Assembly (NCBI RefSeq): GCF_042657365.1
Contig: NZ_JBHSKT010000006.1
Location: 62,001 to 126,000, forward strand
DNA length: 64,000 nucleotides
Direction: 5' to 3'
Source of the DNA: Adhaeribacter_A terreus
GTDB taxonomy: Bacteria > Bacteroidota > Bacteroidia > Cytophagales > Hymenobacteraceae
Part shown: positions 1 to 8,882 of the stretch, one piece after another
Position numbering within the stretch: position 1 is the stretch's first letter
Layout: each line of letters begins with the position of its first letter
The notes under the pieces: model-generated
The model's database searches: none
Told to the model about the DNA's origin: nothing
What the model saw: only the letters and a program-made list of their open reading frames with translations
Program-made: the position numbers and the translations under genes

Positions 1-1
1 T

Positions 2-313
2 CTGCGCAAAACCTACGGCGCCGAATACGAAACCTGGGCCGAACGCACGCCGGCTTTTCTGCCTGCGCTTACGGGTTGGGTTTCCAGCCCGGCCAGTTTT
101 TCTTTTAAAAATGTGCTGAAACGCGAATACAACGGTTTGTTTGCCATGTTCTTTTCGTTTGCGGCGCTTAATGCCATCAGCTATTTTATGTCCGACGGCC
201 TTTTTTACATGGATCCGGTCTGGCAATTGCTTTTGCTGCTTTGCACCGGCCTGTTTGTGTTGCTGCGTTTCCTACGGAAGAATACTAAATTGCTGGATGA
301 GCCGGGACGGTAA
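2..313 (+). CDS. Isoprenylcysteine methyltransferase-like membrane protein, C-terminal part (5' end outside window)
   Basis: The reading frame is open from base 2 to the TAA at 311-313, so the gene starts before the window. The first visible residues (LRKTYGAEYETWAERTPAFLP) resemble the C-terminal signature of the ICMT/PEMT-type membrane methyltransferases, where a YG-x-Y-x-x-(W/Y) stretch precedes R-x-P-x-(F/L)LP. After this come about 70 residues with two hydrophobic stretches (near FAMFFSFAALNAISYFM and WQLLLLLCTGLFVLLRF), an extra membrane hairpin. The likely role is S-adenosylmethionine-dependent methylation of a lipid or small hydrophobic substrate in the membrane; the substrate is unknown. 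The family call rests on the short N-terminal part only. A GTG at 113 could be called as a start, but the frame continues upstream. Confidence 0.6.
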   Translation: MRKTYGAEYETWAERTPAFLPALTGWVSSPASFSFKNVLKREYNGLFAMFFSFAALNAISYFMSDGLFYMDPVWQLLLLLCTGLFVLLRFLRKNTKLLDEPGR

Positions 314-365
314 TTTTGGTTGTTGGTTGTTGGTTGCTGGTTGTTCGTTGTTGGTTTTTCCCTTT

Positions 366-392
366 AAAACGATAGCGTTTTCTGCTTAAAAA
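366..392 (+). repeat. Dispersed 27-bp element, copy 1
   Basis: Near-consensus copy: AAAACGATAGCGTTTT followed by CTGCTTAAAAA. It lies 50 bp downstream of the methyltransferase-like stop codon, after a simple run of TTGGTTG units at 316-357. Confidence 0.7.
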
Positions 393-404
393 CTACTTGA
401 TTGA

Positions 405-441
405 AAAAAGCCGCGCCGGAAAAATTCCGGAGCGGCTTTTT
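405..441 (+). terminator. Rho-independent terminator
   Basis: A GC-rich stem (GCCGC..CCGGA / TCCGG..GCGGC) is flanked by A5 and T5, so it can work in both directions. It ends the upstream gene. Confidence 0.75.
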
Positions 442-443
442 AG

Positions 444-471
444 TTTTCAGGGCGGAAAGCTTAGCGTTTTT
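444..471 (-). repeat. Dispersed 27-bp element, copy 2
   Basis: Reads AAAAACGCTAAGCTTTC then CCTGAAAA on the minus strand, directly against the terminator. A second terminator-plus-element pair of the same design is at 3483-3549. Confidence 0.65.
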
Positions 472-560
472 ACAGAAGTTACTGATTCATTGCCCATTAT
501 TTTAGTTTACAGTTGTTATAAAACTACTATATTTAGATTCAGAAACTAAAGCCGGCTAAT

Positions 561-3134
561 ATGAAAACTTCTGCCTTCCCGAAGCTGCTTTTCTTATTGC
601 TGACTGGCATTTTATTGCATCTTAATGCCAAGGCCCAGAAAGAAGCCAATGTATGGTATTTTGGGAATAATTTTTCCAGCCCTGCTAACAGTAATGCCAA
701 TGTTTGCCCAGGCCTTAGCTTTAACAGCAACCCGCCCCTAGTACTTCATAACGGGCAAGCCAGAGGACAATTCGGATTTGCTTCTATGTGCGATGCCGCC
801 GGCAACTTACTTTTCTATGCAGGAGGATCAACTAACGGCAGCGGTTATAGATTATTCGATCGCCGACACCAGGCTATGCCTAACAGCATTGCTGCTACTG
901 CCGGCGCCTGGACTACTTCACCTATTGTTCCTTGGCCAGGACAGCCACAAAAGTACTTTTACTTTGGGGAAACGGGGGGGAGTTTCCGGCATAAGGCTTG
1001 TTTAGTAGTAGATATGACTTTAAACGGAGGCTTTGGCGATGTGAGTTCCTCGAGTACCTCTCTTCCTTATGGTACTAATTATAGCGATCCTTTTGCTGTG
1101 CAGCATCGCAACAACCGCGATTTTTGGATTATTTTTTATAATAGCATCAACTTTAATTTTAATGCTCACCTTATTTCACCAACTGGTTTAAATCAAACGC
1201 CAGTTATCAGTTCCCCGGTATTCCCGCCAGGAGTTCTTCGGCCCTATGGTCTTATTAAAATTTCTCCGGATGGCAAAACAATTGCTTTGGTGCTTAATAA
1301 CTCACCGTTGGTATTGCCACACATTTATCAAATACGGCTCTTCAATTTCGATGCAGTTACCGGCAACATAACATATAAAGGTGCGCTACCCGATTCCCTC
1401 GCCAAAAGTGTAGAATTCTCACCAGACGGGTCGAAGTTATATTCTGTGCGTGTAAAATCTGGCTTACCAACTGCTCCATATCCTACGTTGGTACAATATG
1501 ATTTAGATGCCGGCAGCCCTGCAGCTATTTACAACAGTGCCGTCAATCTTTATCAATCTAATTTAACTGCCTTATATAACTTACAGGTTGGTCCCGATGG
1601 CAAAATCTATATAACTTCAGGAAACCCTTTAACGCCAACCAGTAGGGTAGGCCGATATATGAGTGTGTTCAACCGCCCTAATTTAAAAGGAATTGCATGT
1701 CGGTTTATACCGAACATGTTGGATTTAGATCCCAATAATACCGGAAACTATGATGGAGGCATAGATCCCCCTACTTTTGTACAAAGCTATTTTTACCGCC
1801 CCAAGATCACAATGCAGCAAACCTGTTTCGGCGATACGGCTTTCTTTGCCTTAGGCAACCCGGCTTACGTAGATTCGGTGGAATGGAACTTCGGCGATCC
1901 GGCTTCGGGCGTGCAGAATACCAGCACCTTGTTCAACCCCAAGCATTTTTACGCCACGCCCGGCCCCAAACAAGTACAGGCCATTGTGCATTTCAACTTC
2001 TATTCCGATACGCTCAGCCAAACCATTTACATACCCGCTACTATTGTAAAACCCAACCTGGGCAACGATACTACTTTGTGCATGGGCGATACGTTGAGGT
2101 TAAACGCTTACCAACCGGGTGCCAGCTATGAATGGCAGGATTCCATCAACACCGATTCGGTTTACGTGGTTACCAAGCCGGGCACGTACTGGGTTTCGAT
2201 TTCCAACGGCTGCGGCACTTTAGGCGATTCTATTGTGGTAAACTTTAACAGTCCGCTGAGCTTAAGCTTGCCTGCTGATACTACGCTTTGCCCCGGAGAA
2301 ATATTGACTTTGCAGGTAAATGCCACCGGCGGGAATTTGCTGTGGTCTGATTCTACTTCGGCCGCTACGTTTACCGTTTCTAAGCCCGGAACCTATTGGG
2401 CCGAACTCAGCAATGCCTGCGGCAGCTGGCGCGATTCTATCACGGTAAATTATATTCCGGTAGTAAAAAATAACTGGCTGCCGAAAGATACTATTCTTTG
2501 CAGCACCGGGCCATTTGAAATTAAGGGAAGTAACCCGGCCGCTTTGAGTTACCGCTGGCAGGATGGCACTACTGCTCCAACCTTCACCGCACAAACTTCC
2601 GGCACGTATTGGCTCGAAATTACCACGACCTGCACCACCGTACGGGATTCCATTCTGGTTACGATCAATAAGCTGCCAACTTCAAGCTTCAGCGATACCA
2701 CCATCTGCAACGGCGACAGTTTCAGGCTTACCGCACCAAAAGCTTTAAGCTATCGCTGGAGCACCGGCGATATTGCGCAAAGCATTAGCATTTCCAAAGC
2801 CGGCATATATAAAGTAGAACTGGAAACCGTACCGAATTGCTTCTTCTCCGATTCTTTAGAAGTAAAAACCGAACGCTGCTTTAAAACCGCTTTCATTCCC
2901 AACATCGTTACGCCGAATAACGATAAGCTCAACGATAAATTCGAACCTAAAGGACTGGAAGCCGGCGAATACGAACTCAGTATTTACCACCGTTGGGGAA
3001 CGTTAATTTACCAGCAACAAAACTACACCAATCAATGGCCGGATAAAAAACTCAGCGATGGCACGTATTACTATTTGCTAAGAAACAAACTAACCGGCAA
3101 AACCTATAAAGGCTGGGTGGAAGTAGCGCAGTAG
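561..3134 (+). CDS. Secreted PKD/Ig-repeat protein with gliding-type (T9SS type B) C-terminal domain
   Basis: This 857-residue protein has an N-terminal signal peptide (about residues 1-25, ending AKAQ). Residues 30-400 form a propeller-like region with SPDGK/GPDGK motifs, like the 'NVWYFG' surface proteins of Bacteroidota. A PKD domain follows (about 430-490, EWNFGDP...), then four short Ig-like repeats each starting near 'DTTLC.GD' and ending with 'GTYWV'. The last ~85 residues (from 'FIPNIVTPNNDKLNDKFEP', with YHRWGTLIY and DGTYYYLL) match the CHU_C/type B sorting domain used for export by type IX secretion. The likely role is a cell-surface adhesin or a carbohydrate- or matrix-binding protein; the ligand is unknown. 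The gene stands alone between terminators. Confidence 0.88.
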   Translation: MKTSAFPKLLFLLLTGILLHLNAKAQKEANVWYFGNNFSSPANSNANVCPGLSFNSNPPLVLHNGQARGQFGFASMCDAAGNLLFYAGGSTNGSGYRLFDRRHQAMPNSIAATAGAWTTSPIVPWPGQPQKYFYFGETGGSFRHKACLVVDMTLNGGFGDVSSSSTSLPYGTNYSDPFAVQHRNNRDFWIIFYNSINFNFNAHLISPTGLNQTPVISSPVFPPGVLRPYGLIKISPDGKTIALVLNNSPLVLPHIYQIRLFNFDAVTGNITYKGALPDSLAKSVEFSPDGSKLYSVRVKSGLPTAPYPTLVQYDLDAGSPAAIYNSAVNLYQSNLTALYNLQVGPDGKIYITSGNPLTPTSRVGRYMSVFNRPNLKGIACRFIPNMLDLDPNNTGNYDGGIDPPTFVQSYFYRPKITMQQTCFGDTAFFALGNPAYVDSVEWNFGDPASGVQNTSTLFNPKHFYATPGPKQVQAIVHFNFYSDTLSQTIYIPATIVKPNLGNDTTLCMGDTLRLNAYQPGASYEWQDSINTDSVYVVTKPGTYWVSISNGCGTLGDSIVVNFNSPLSLSLPADTTLCPGEILTLQVNATGGNLLWSDSTSAATFTVSKPGTYWAELSNACGSWRDSITVNYIPVVKNNWLPKDTILCSTGPFEIKGSNPAALSYRWQDGTTAPTFTAQTSGTYWLEITTTCTTVRDSILVTINKLPTSSFSDTTICNGDSFRLTAPKALSYRWSTGDIAQSISISKAGIYKVELETVPNCFFSDSLEVKTERCFKTAFIPNIVTPNNDKLNDKFEPKGLEAGEYELSIYHRWGTLIYQQQNYTNQWPDKKLSDGTYYYLLRNKLTGKTYKGWVEVAQ

Positions 3135-3152
3135 TTGATTGTAAGTAAAACA

Positions 3153-3257
3153 AAGTCCCCCTTTGGAGGGGTAGGGAGGAATACACATTTCTGATCAACT
3201 ATTGTAAAATCAGGTAATATAAAGATCCTCCCCCAGCCCCCTCCAAAGGGGACAAAA
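3153..3257. repeat. Inverted C/G-rich repeat pair
   Basis: Arms of about 28-32 bp (GTCCCCCTTTGGAGGGG... and its complement ...CCCTCCAAAGGGGAC) face each other across about 45 bp. A second full copy lies at 12537-12656 and a single arm at 50369-50400. Confidence 0.75.
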
Positions 3258-3424
3258 ACTTACTTTGGTTTTTCAATCTAAAACGGTAGCGTTTTCAAAA
3301 TAAGAACCTTTGCTCCGGAACTTGCAAAATTGTAATATTCCGCTAAAGCCAACAATAAACTGCCTTCGTTTTCCCTTCGGGGTAGGTTCGGTGTTACTTG
3401 GGTGTTGTTCGGTGCTCCGGACAT

Positions 3425-3450
3425 AAAAAAAGGGCAGTGCTGCCCTTTTT
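3425..3450. terminator. Bidirectional terminator hairpin
   Basis: A7-GGGCAG-TGCT-GCCC-T5 type hairpin, 290 bp after the adhesin stop codon. Confidence 0.7.
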
Positions 3451-3482
3451 AAAAATTGTATAAAACCAATAAAACAAATATT

Positions 3483-3520
3483 AAAAAGCTGCCCAAAAAA
3501 TTAATCCGGAGCAGCTTTTT
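3483..3520. terminator. Bidirectional terminator hairpin
   Basis: AAAAAGCTGC pairs with GCAGCTTTTT. It sits between the convergent adhesin and barrel-protein genes. Confidence 0.65.
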
Positions 3521-3521
3521 A

Positions 3522-3549
3522 GTTTGTAGCTCAGAAAGCCTAGCGTTTC
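3522..3549 (-). repeat. Dispersed element overlapping a stop codon
   Basis: On the minus strand the copy reads GAAACGCTAGGCTTTCTGAG. Its AAACGCTAG supplies the last codons (Lys-Arg-stop) of the outer-membrane barrel gene. Confidence 0.55.
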
Positions 3550-4619
3550 AGCATAAGTTTTTTGGGCACTACAAAATATAATTCGGCCTGGGCATAAGGA
3601 GCACTGCCGGCATCGGTTTCTATGAGGGTAACTTTGCGTTTGCTGCCTTCTTCAAAGGTATCGTAAGAGAGGTTCAGGCGGTAGCCGCCTTCCATGCTGA
3701 ACCAGATAAAATCGTAGATCTCGCGTTCCCAGCGCAGTTTCAGTTTAATATTCTGGTGGCGCAACTCAACCGTTTTCAGGTCGCGGGCCGCAAACTCAGA
3801 ATCAGCTCCGGTAAAAGGCGGCTTATCTACTTTAATTACGTAGCTGTAACCTTCCAGATTATAACCGGTGTAGAAATAAGAACTTTCGGAACTGCGGTAG
3901 CGGAAATTCACGTTCGCCGGAAAGATCGATTCTACGCCCCAATCCGGATTGTTGAAGGTGCGGTTGTAGAGGATAGCCGGATAAACCGAGAAACGCCCGA
4001 ACGTGTAGCCCGCCTGCGCCCCGATTCCCCAGCTGAAGTTTTTGCTTTTTTTCCAGCCATACATTAATTCAGCAGTAGTGCGCAAATAATCAGAAACGTT
4101 CAGCTCATCGGAAGTATAATCTCCATTCAGCTGCCCTTTCACGCGCACGACCCAGTAATTATTATAATCTACCGGGTGCAATACGGCCAGCTGCGCACTT
4201 AAAGATTTCAGGCCTTTGTCCTGCAAGTTCCGGTGAAAAGCGTAATCGGTATTATAGCCTTCCTGGTTTTTAAAATTAAACTCTTCGCGCTCATAGCCTA
4301 CACCCAGCACCATTTTTAAGTGCGGCCGGTTCCAGACCGGAATGTAGCCTTTTACTTCGGCTATGTTGCTGTGTTTAATCTGGGCATCGCGGTTGCCTAC
4401 GGGTAACTCGTTGGTGCCTTTGGAGTTGAAATCGTAACCGAATGTGCGGTCGTAGCGGAAAACCAGGAAGCGGCCGCGTGGTGTGCCTTCTACGGAAGGG
4501 TTGGCGTATTCTTTATCCTGCCGGCTGGTGTCCTGCGCCATTGGTTCGTCCTGGGCAGAAGTGCCCAGGCTTAAGAACAGGCCCAGCACGGCAAAAAAAA
4601 CACCGTAAAATTTTTTCAT
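3540..4619 (-). CDS. Outer-membrane beta-barrel protein, family uncertain
   Basis: The start is taken at ATG 4619 (MKKFYGVFFAVL...), which gives a clean signal peptide ending near 'GTSAQ'. The longer frame to 4709 would put 30 unlikely residues in front of it and run through the upstream terminator. The mature part (about 335 residues) alternates polar and aromatic residues as in outer-membrane barrels, with repeated aromatic strands (YRSSESSYFYTGYNLEGYSY, IWFSMEGGYRLNLSYD). It may belong to the DUF6268-type barrels, but this cannot be confirmed here. It follows the metallophosphoesterase gene on the same strand, with a terminator between them, so it probably has its own promoter. Function unknown. 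Confidence 0.65.
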   Translation of the reverse strand: MKKFYGVFFAVLGLFLSLGTSAQDEPMAQDTSRQDKEYANPSVEGTPRGRFLVFRYDRTFGYDFNSKGTNELPVGNRDAQIKHSNIAEVKGYIPVWNRPHLKMVLGVGYEREEFNFKNQEGYNTDYAFHRNLQDKGLKSLSAQLAVLHPVDYNNYWVVRVKGQLNGDYTSDELNVSDYLRTTAELMYGWKKSKNFSWGIGAQAGYTFGRFSVYPAILYNRTFNNPDWGVESIFPANVNFRYRSSESSYFYTGYNLEGYSYVIKVDKPPFTGADSEFAARDLKTVELRHQNIKLKLRWEREIYDFIWFSMEGGYRLNLSYDTFEEGSKRKVTLIETDAGSAPYAQAELYFVVPKKLMLKR

Positions 4620-4631
4620 AGTCTTATTAGT

Positions 4632-4659
4632 TTTTGGGTAAAAAATGCTACCGTTTTTA
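4632..4659 (-). repeat. Dispersed 27-bp element
   Basis: Minus-strand reading AAAAACGGTAGCATTTTT then ACCCAAAAA. It lies 13 bp before the start of the barrel-protein gene. Confidence 0.65.
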
Positions 4660-4662
4660 CAA

Positions 4663-4707
4663 AAAAAAAGCGGCAGGTCCATCAGCATTTGATACTGAAC
4701 CTGCCGC
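4663..4707 (-). terminator. Terminator after the metallophosphoesterase gene
   Basis: A 9-bp stem (GCGGCAGGT / ACCTGCCGC) is followed by T9 on the minus strand. Confidence 0.8.
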
Positions 4708-4754
4708 ATAAAGTTTAGGAAAAACCTGTTTGTTTTCGGTTAAAGGGGCAAAAA

Positions 4755-7700
4755 TCAATAAAGGAAACCGAATGTAAGGTTAAACAACCCTTCTTCGCCT
4801 CTTGAATACGTGCCCACCACAACGAGTTTTCGCATTACTTCCAGCCACATACCGCCACCATAACCGGTATGCAGGTCGCTCAACAGTTTCTTATTGGTAT
4901 CTGTATCGGCAAAAACGCGGCCCATATCATACAAACCTACGGCACCAATGCGGCCCGGGAACAGGTAGAAATTAAATTTGAACATTTCCACGCGCAGCTC
5001 TACGTTCTGGTAAAGGGCACTACGGCCGGCAAAACGCGTACGACGGTAGCCGCGCAGGTTGGTAGTGCCGCCCAGCGTGTTGGCCTGGTAAAAGTGGTAA
5101 TCGCCCCAGTTATGCGCGCCGCCCAAACGGTAGGCTGCCGTAAGCTGGAAAGGCAACGTAGGGCTGAAATATGCAACCAGTTCCGAACCATAACGGGTTA
5201 CGCGGCGTCCGCTTTCATCGAGTTGCCAATTCATGGAAAGGTTGTTCAGCCACCGGATACCCAGGCGCGGATTCACTTCGTTGGTTACCGACTCAATATC
5301 GCCGAAGCCACGCCAGCCCAAAAACCGGTTCCGCTGAAAATCGTCAGGGGTGGCCTGCGCTTCAGAATAGGCTGGACTTACAGCTTCCTGCAACACATAC
5401 TCGCCAGATTTGTCGTCTATCTTGAACAGGTCTATCTGCGGGCCAATACCCACTTTAAAGAAGCTGAAAAGATCGCTGTTAAGGGTTGGCGAGAACAGGA
5501 ACCGGGAGAAACGCACGCGGTAAAAATCGATGTCGTTATCCTGGTTGAATTCGGTATTGTTGCCGATACCAAAATAATTATAAAGCAATTGCGGGCCGAA
5601 ATATGCCGCTAAAACCCCGATATCGTATTTATCCATCACTGCCTGCTTAAACTCGCCGGTATAGCGAATATTAAAGCCTCCGGAAGCCGGTGCATAATTA
5701 GCCGCAAAAGTTTGTTCGGAAGCAAAAGGCGTTTTCCGGAAGCGGTAATTGCGGTACTTTATCCCACCCCCAATATAAACCCGGTCGTCTTCGTTATATC
5801 CCAGAAATAATTTCGGCGCAAATTCCGGGATCTTATAAGTATCGCGGTCCAGGTTGTTCACTTCCTTAAAGGGCTCGGTATTGTCTTTAGTTTCGGAGCC
5901 GAAAGCGAACACGTTGTCTTTTTCGGTGTCATACACTACCGTTTTCTTTTTCAGGCCGCCAACTTTAGAATTATCGGTAATGCTATCGGGGTCGTTGCCG
6001 CCAATAATGCGCACCATAATGCCTTTACGGGCTTTGCCGGTAACTTCAAAAATATCGCGGCCATCCAGACCATACAACCTGATCTCTTTGGTTTCGCGGC
6101 TATGGAACGTACGCTGGTAAATAATGCCGCGCTCGGTGCCCTGCTTGGTTATTTTATGGATTATTACTTCGGTACGCTGGTTATCGAGGCGTTTAACTTC
6201 GAATTTCTCGTGTTTATCGGTGCCTACAATATCTACTTCCCGGGCCAGAACTTTATAATAATCCATGGCCACTTTTGGCAGCAGATCGCGGCGCGATTTC
6301 AGTTTAGCAGCAATTTCGGGACCGGAAAGCGGGTACACTTCCGGCGGCAGGTCGCGCACCGCTTCTTCTATTTCTGCGTCCGAAATACTGTTCTTCATTT
6401 CAGTAGCAATGGCCAGCCATTCTTCTCTGTCCACGCTCGAAAGAAAGTTCCGGTCGTTGTTGAGTGCGCTTAAATTCAGGCCAATATAATCGCCGTAATC
6501 GTAGCCAAAATTCTGAATATTACGGATAGCCCATTTGCGACTTACCATATACGGAATAAAACCATCGGCCTTAAAGAAAGCTACGTCACGGTCTTCGGGC
6601 ACAGGCGTGAAAATGCGAGCCTTATCGGTTTTCTGTTCTTTCCAGCGCCACTGTCCCTGGTGCCGGTCCCAGTCGCCAACCAGCATATCGAACAGGCGGG
6701 CACGGGCAAATTCCTTTTCATCTACATAATTGTCGTTATCGTCGCGCAGGCGTTGCAGCACTTTTTCGGTACCCACCAGGTTTTGCGCATAACCCAAACT
6801 AGCTACGCTCTCCTGACTTTCGTTCGGGTCTTCTTCCAGGAAAGCAATGGTGTTGCTGAAGTCTGCAATGTAACGTTTCAGAGCCGGATCGGAAGGGATG
6901 AAAACCAGTTTCGGATTGGTATGCAATACCCCGGCAGCATCGGCCAGTTTCGGAATTATTAACGAACCGTATGGATGCTGCGCCGAGATCTGATCCTGCA
7001 CCACATCTTTTATTACCGTTTCGCGCAGATCACCAGGCAAGGCTTTGGCCGGATCTTTATTTACCGAACGCAACTGAAACAACTGTCCTTCTTCGTTGCG
7101 CAGTTTTAACGATTTGGTTTGCTTGCCGCCACCGGTTTTGTAAGGCGTTAAGCCACCTTGTTCAGTAGATAAATTCAGCAATGGCATTTTTACGGGCGTA
7201 ACCCATTCATCGCGGTAGTGCAGGCCAAGCCAGAACGAACGGGTTTTTCCGGCTTCGTAATCGGGGTTGGCAGGCAGGGTAATAACGCTGTCAGAAAAAT
7301 CGCGGGCGGGCAGATCGAGTTCAGCAATAGTCTGAGTTTTCTTGGCATAAAGCGGGTAACGGAACATGAGTTCGCCGGTATTGCCATCGCCTTTCGGTTC
7401 CCAGAATTCGACCCAGACCTCGCCGGTATTGTAATAATTAACCTTGGCCCACCCTTTCTCCTTATGCGAAAATAAAGCATTGCCTTTGGCACGTAAGTGC
7501 TGCACTTTGCAACCCGAACCGCTTAAAATGTGGTGGAGGTTTTTATGCTTGTAATACTGAATATTATGTTCGTGGCCGGCGGCGTAAATAATATTATCGT
7601 ACTTCTCGAAAATATTAAGCAGGTTCTGAATATACGCTTTGTAAGACGGGTGAAAAATATCCTGGCTCACGCCGCCGAAGCGCCGAGCAATAGGGTAAAT

Positions 7701-8537
7701 TGAACCGATTATCGGCAGCGGTATAAGCGCCCATTTATGCACAATGGAAACCGGGAAAATATGATCGAGCAGGGTAAAATAACCGCCATGCACCCCGTCG
7801 GAAAACATGGGATGGTGCGCAACAACCAGAATATTGCTGCCCTGATTCTTCTTGATAATATCTTCTATTTGCACATATACGTCGGTTTCGTTCACGGCAT
7901 TACAACCGGTATTACCGCCGTATGGCCGGTCTTCGTTTTGCAGCCACCACTGCGAGTTAAGCGCTATTATTACAATATCGTCCTGGATCTTAACTTCGAA
8001 AGGACCCGGGCAACCGTTATCTGGCACGAAAAAATCGCCACCTGTTACAAACGCAGAGTCCTTCAGGTATTCTTCCACATATTCTTCCTGCCGTTTTACA
8101 GCGTCCCAGCCACCTTTTAAACCCTGTTTCCAGTCGTGGTTGCCGGGTATCATGTATTTTTCGCCACGGTAATCTTTCAGAATATCGAGCTGGGTGTTTA
8201 AGCGGCGTTCCGAGATTTTACGGTCGTAGGCATCAGGTTCAGGCATACCGTAACTATACACGTTATCGCCCAGAAAAATGGCGGTGCTGTTAGAATCGGC
8301 CACTTCCAGTTGCTTGCGCATGAGCGTGAGCGTAGGTTCGCGTGGTTTGTCTTTGGGCGCACCCACATCACCGATCAGGAAAACGGAATGTTTGATCTGC
8401 AGACTATCGGGCGGGGTTAAGGTTTTCCAGTTCGAAACTTCAGATTTATAATTAGGCGGGGGATTTAAGCCCGCACAACCGGCTGTAAAAACCAGCACAA
8501 AAAAATGGCAAAATAACGCGTAGTATTTATTTTTCAT
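4755..8537 (-). CDS. Lipoprotein metallophosphoesterase fused to an Omp85-like barrel
   Basis: The start at ATG 8537 (MKNKYYALFCHFF) gives a lipoprotein signal with lipobox TAGC; the frame could extend 10 residues upstream without benefit. The protein has about 1260 residues. The N-terminal third is a calcineurin-like phosphoesterase with the metal motifs in order: GDVGAP, LGDNVYS, GNHDW, AHHPM and GHEHN. A middle region (VGDWDRHQGQWRWKE) is typical of these large Bacteroidota proteins. The C-terminal ~400 residues resemble an Omp85/surface-antigen barrel (TNLRGYRRTRFAGRSALYQNVELR; GGGMWLEV). It probably hydrolyses phosphoesters at the outer membrane. Lipidation plus an integral barrel is unusual. 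It is transcribed alone, ending at the 4663-4707 hairpin. Confidence 0.85.
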   Translation of the reverse strand: MKNKYYALFCHFFVLVFTAGCAGLNPPPNYKSEVSNWKTLTPPDSLQIKHSVFLIGDVGAPKDKPREPTLTLMRKQLEVADSNSTAIFLGDNVYSYGMPEPDAYDRKISERRLNTQLDILKDYRGEKYMIPGNHDWKQGLKGGWDAVKRQEEYVEEYLKDSAFVTGGDFFVPDNGCPGPFEVKIQDDIVIIALNSQWWLQNEDRPYGGNTGCNAVNETDVYVQIEDIIKKNQGSNILVVAHHPMFSDGVHGGYFTLLDHIFPVSIVHKWALIPLPIIGSIYPIARRFGGVSQDIFHPSYKAYIQNLLNIFEKYDNIIYAAGHEHNIQYYKHKNLHHILSGSGCKVQHLRAKGNALFSHKEKGWAKVNYYNTGEVWVEFWEPKGDGNTGELMFRYPLYAKKTQTIAELDLPARDFSDSVITLPANPDYEAGKTRSFWLGLHYRDEWVTPVKMPLLNLSTEQGGLTPYKTGGGKQTKSLKLRNEEGQLFQLRSVNKDPAKALPGDLRETVIKDVVQDQISAQHPYGSLIIPKLADAAGVLHTNPKLVFIPSDPALKRYIADFSNTIAFLEEDPNESQESVASLGYAQNLVGTEKVLQRLRDDNDNYVDEKEFARARLFDMLVGDWDRHQGQWRWKEQKTDKARIFTPVPEDRDVAFFKADGFIPYMVSRKWAIRNIQNFGYDYGDYIGLNLSALNNDRNFLSSVDREEWLAIATEMKNSISDAEIEEAVRDLPPEVYPLSGPEIAAKLKSRRDLLPKVAMDYYKVLAREVDIVGTDKHEKFEVKRLDNQRTEVIIHKITKQGTERGIIYQRTFHSRETKEIRLYGLDGRDIFEVTGKARKGIMVRIIGGNDPDSITDNSKVGGLKKKTVVYDTEKDNVFAFGSETKDNTEPFKEVNNLDRDTYKIPEFAPKLFLGYNEDDRVYIGGGIKYRNYRFRKTPFASEQTFAANYAPASGGFNIRYTGEFKQAVMDKYDIGVLAAYFGPQLLYNYFGIGNNTEFNQDNDIDFYRVRFSRFLFSPTLNSDLFSFFKVGIGPQIDLFKIDDKSGEYVLQEAVSPAYSEAQATPDDFQRNRFLGWRGFGDIESVTNEVNPRLGIRWLNNLSMNWQLDESGRRVTRYGSELVAYFSPTLPFQLTAAYRLGGAHNWGDYHFYQANTLGGTTNLRGYRRTRFAGRSALYQNVELRVEMFKFNFYLFPGRIGAVGLYDMGRVFADTDTNKKLLSDLHTGYGGGMWLEVMRKLVVVGTYSRGEEGLFNLTFGFLY

Positions 8538-8587
8538 GGAAATGACTTTCGGCGGCAATAAATTCATATCAGGGAATTGGGCGGCAG

Positions 8588-8614
8588 TTTTGATGCTAAA
8601 AAAGATACCGTTTT
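8588..8614 (-). repeat. Dispersed 27-bp element
   Basis: AAAACGGTATCTTTTTTAGC then ATCAAAA on the minus strand, 50 bp upstream of the metallophosphoesterase start. Confidence 0.65.
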
Positions 8615-8737
8615 AAGAATATAGCATATTGGACGTATAAAGGCTCCTAAATGTTTTCGGAAACCAGAGCGAAAACACAAACGAAGACCTGCGCCTGAAG
8701 GTTAAGTTAAAAAGCCGTATAGTAGCCAGCTTATTAC

Positions 8738-8766
8738 TTTTCAGGCTTCAAACCATAGCATTTTTT
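8738..8766 (-). repeat. Dispersed 27-bp element
   Basis: AAAAAATGCTATGGTTTGA then AGCCTGAAAA on the minus strand, with one change in the CG step of the core. Confidence 0.65.
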
Positions 8767-8882
8767 GAATTAAACCTTCACCGGCCTATTAGCGTTGAAC
8801 GCTGTACGGGAATTTTAAGAACTGCCTTGCTGAACCAAACCCAAAACCGCCGTTTCCCGCCTTTATTCCCTAAAAGTTTACT

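Larger units (their letters stand above)
3135..3539. other. Spacer made of repeats and terminators, no gene seen
   Basis: This 405-bp spacer between convergent genes holds an inverted C/G-rich repeat (3153-3257), a partial dispersed element (3280-3300, AAAACGGTAGCGTTTT), and two terminator hairpins (3425-3450 and 3483-3520). A further element copy (3522-3549) overlaps the stop codon of the next gene. No credible reading frame was seen. Confidence 0.7.
8538..8882. other. Divergent promoter region with two dispersed elements
   Basis: This 345-bp gap separates two divergently read genes. It contains two copies of the 27-bp element, at 8588-8614 and 8738-8766, both in the same orientation. No other structure or gene was seen. 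Confidence 0.6.

Noticed and set aside
315..358. TTGGTTGTTGG-type simple repeat as a phase-variation tract
   Set aside because: It is imperfect, short, and lies after a stop codon rather than in a gene or promoter.
4869..5612. A 247-codon plus-strand frame opposite the metallophosphoesterase gene
   Set aside because: It is antisense to a clear gene with conserved motifs, and the high GC of third positions explains the open frame.
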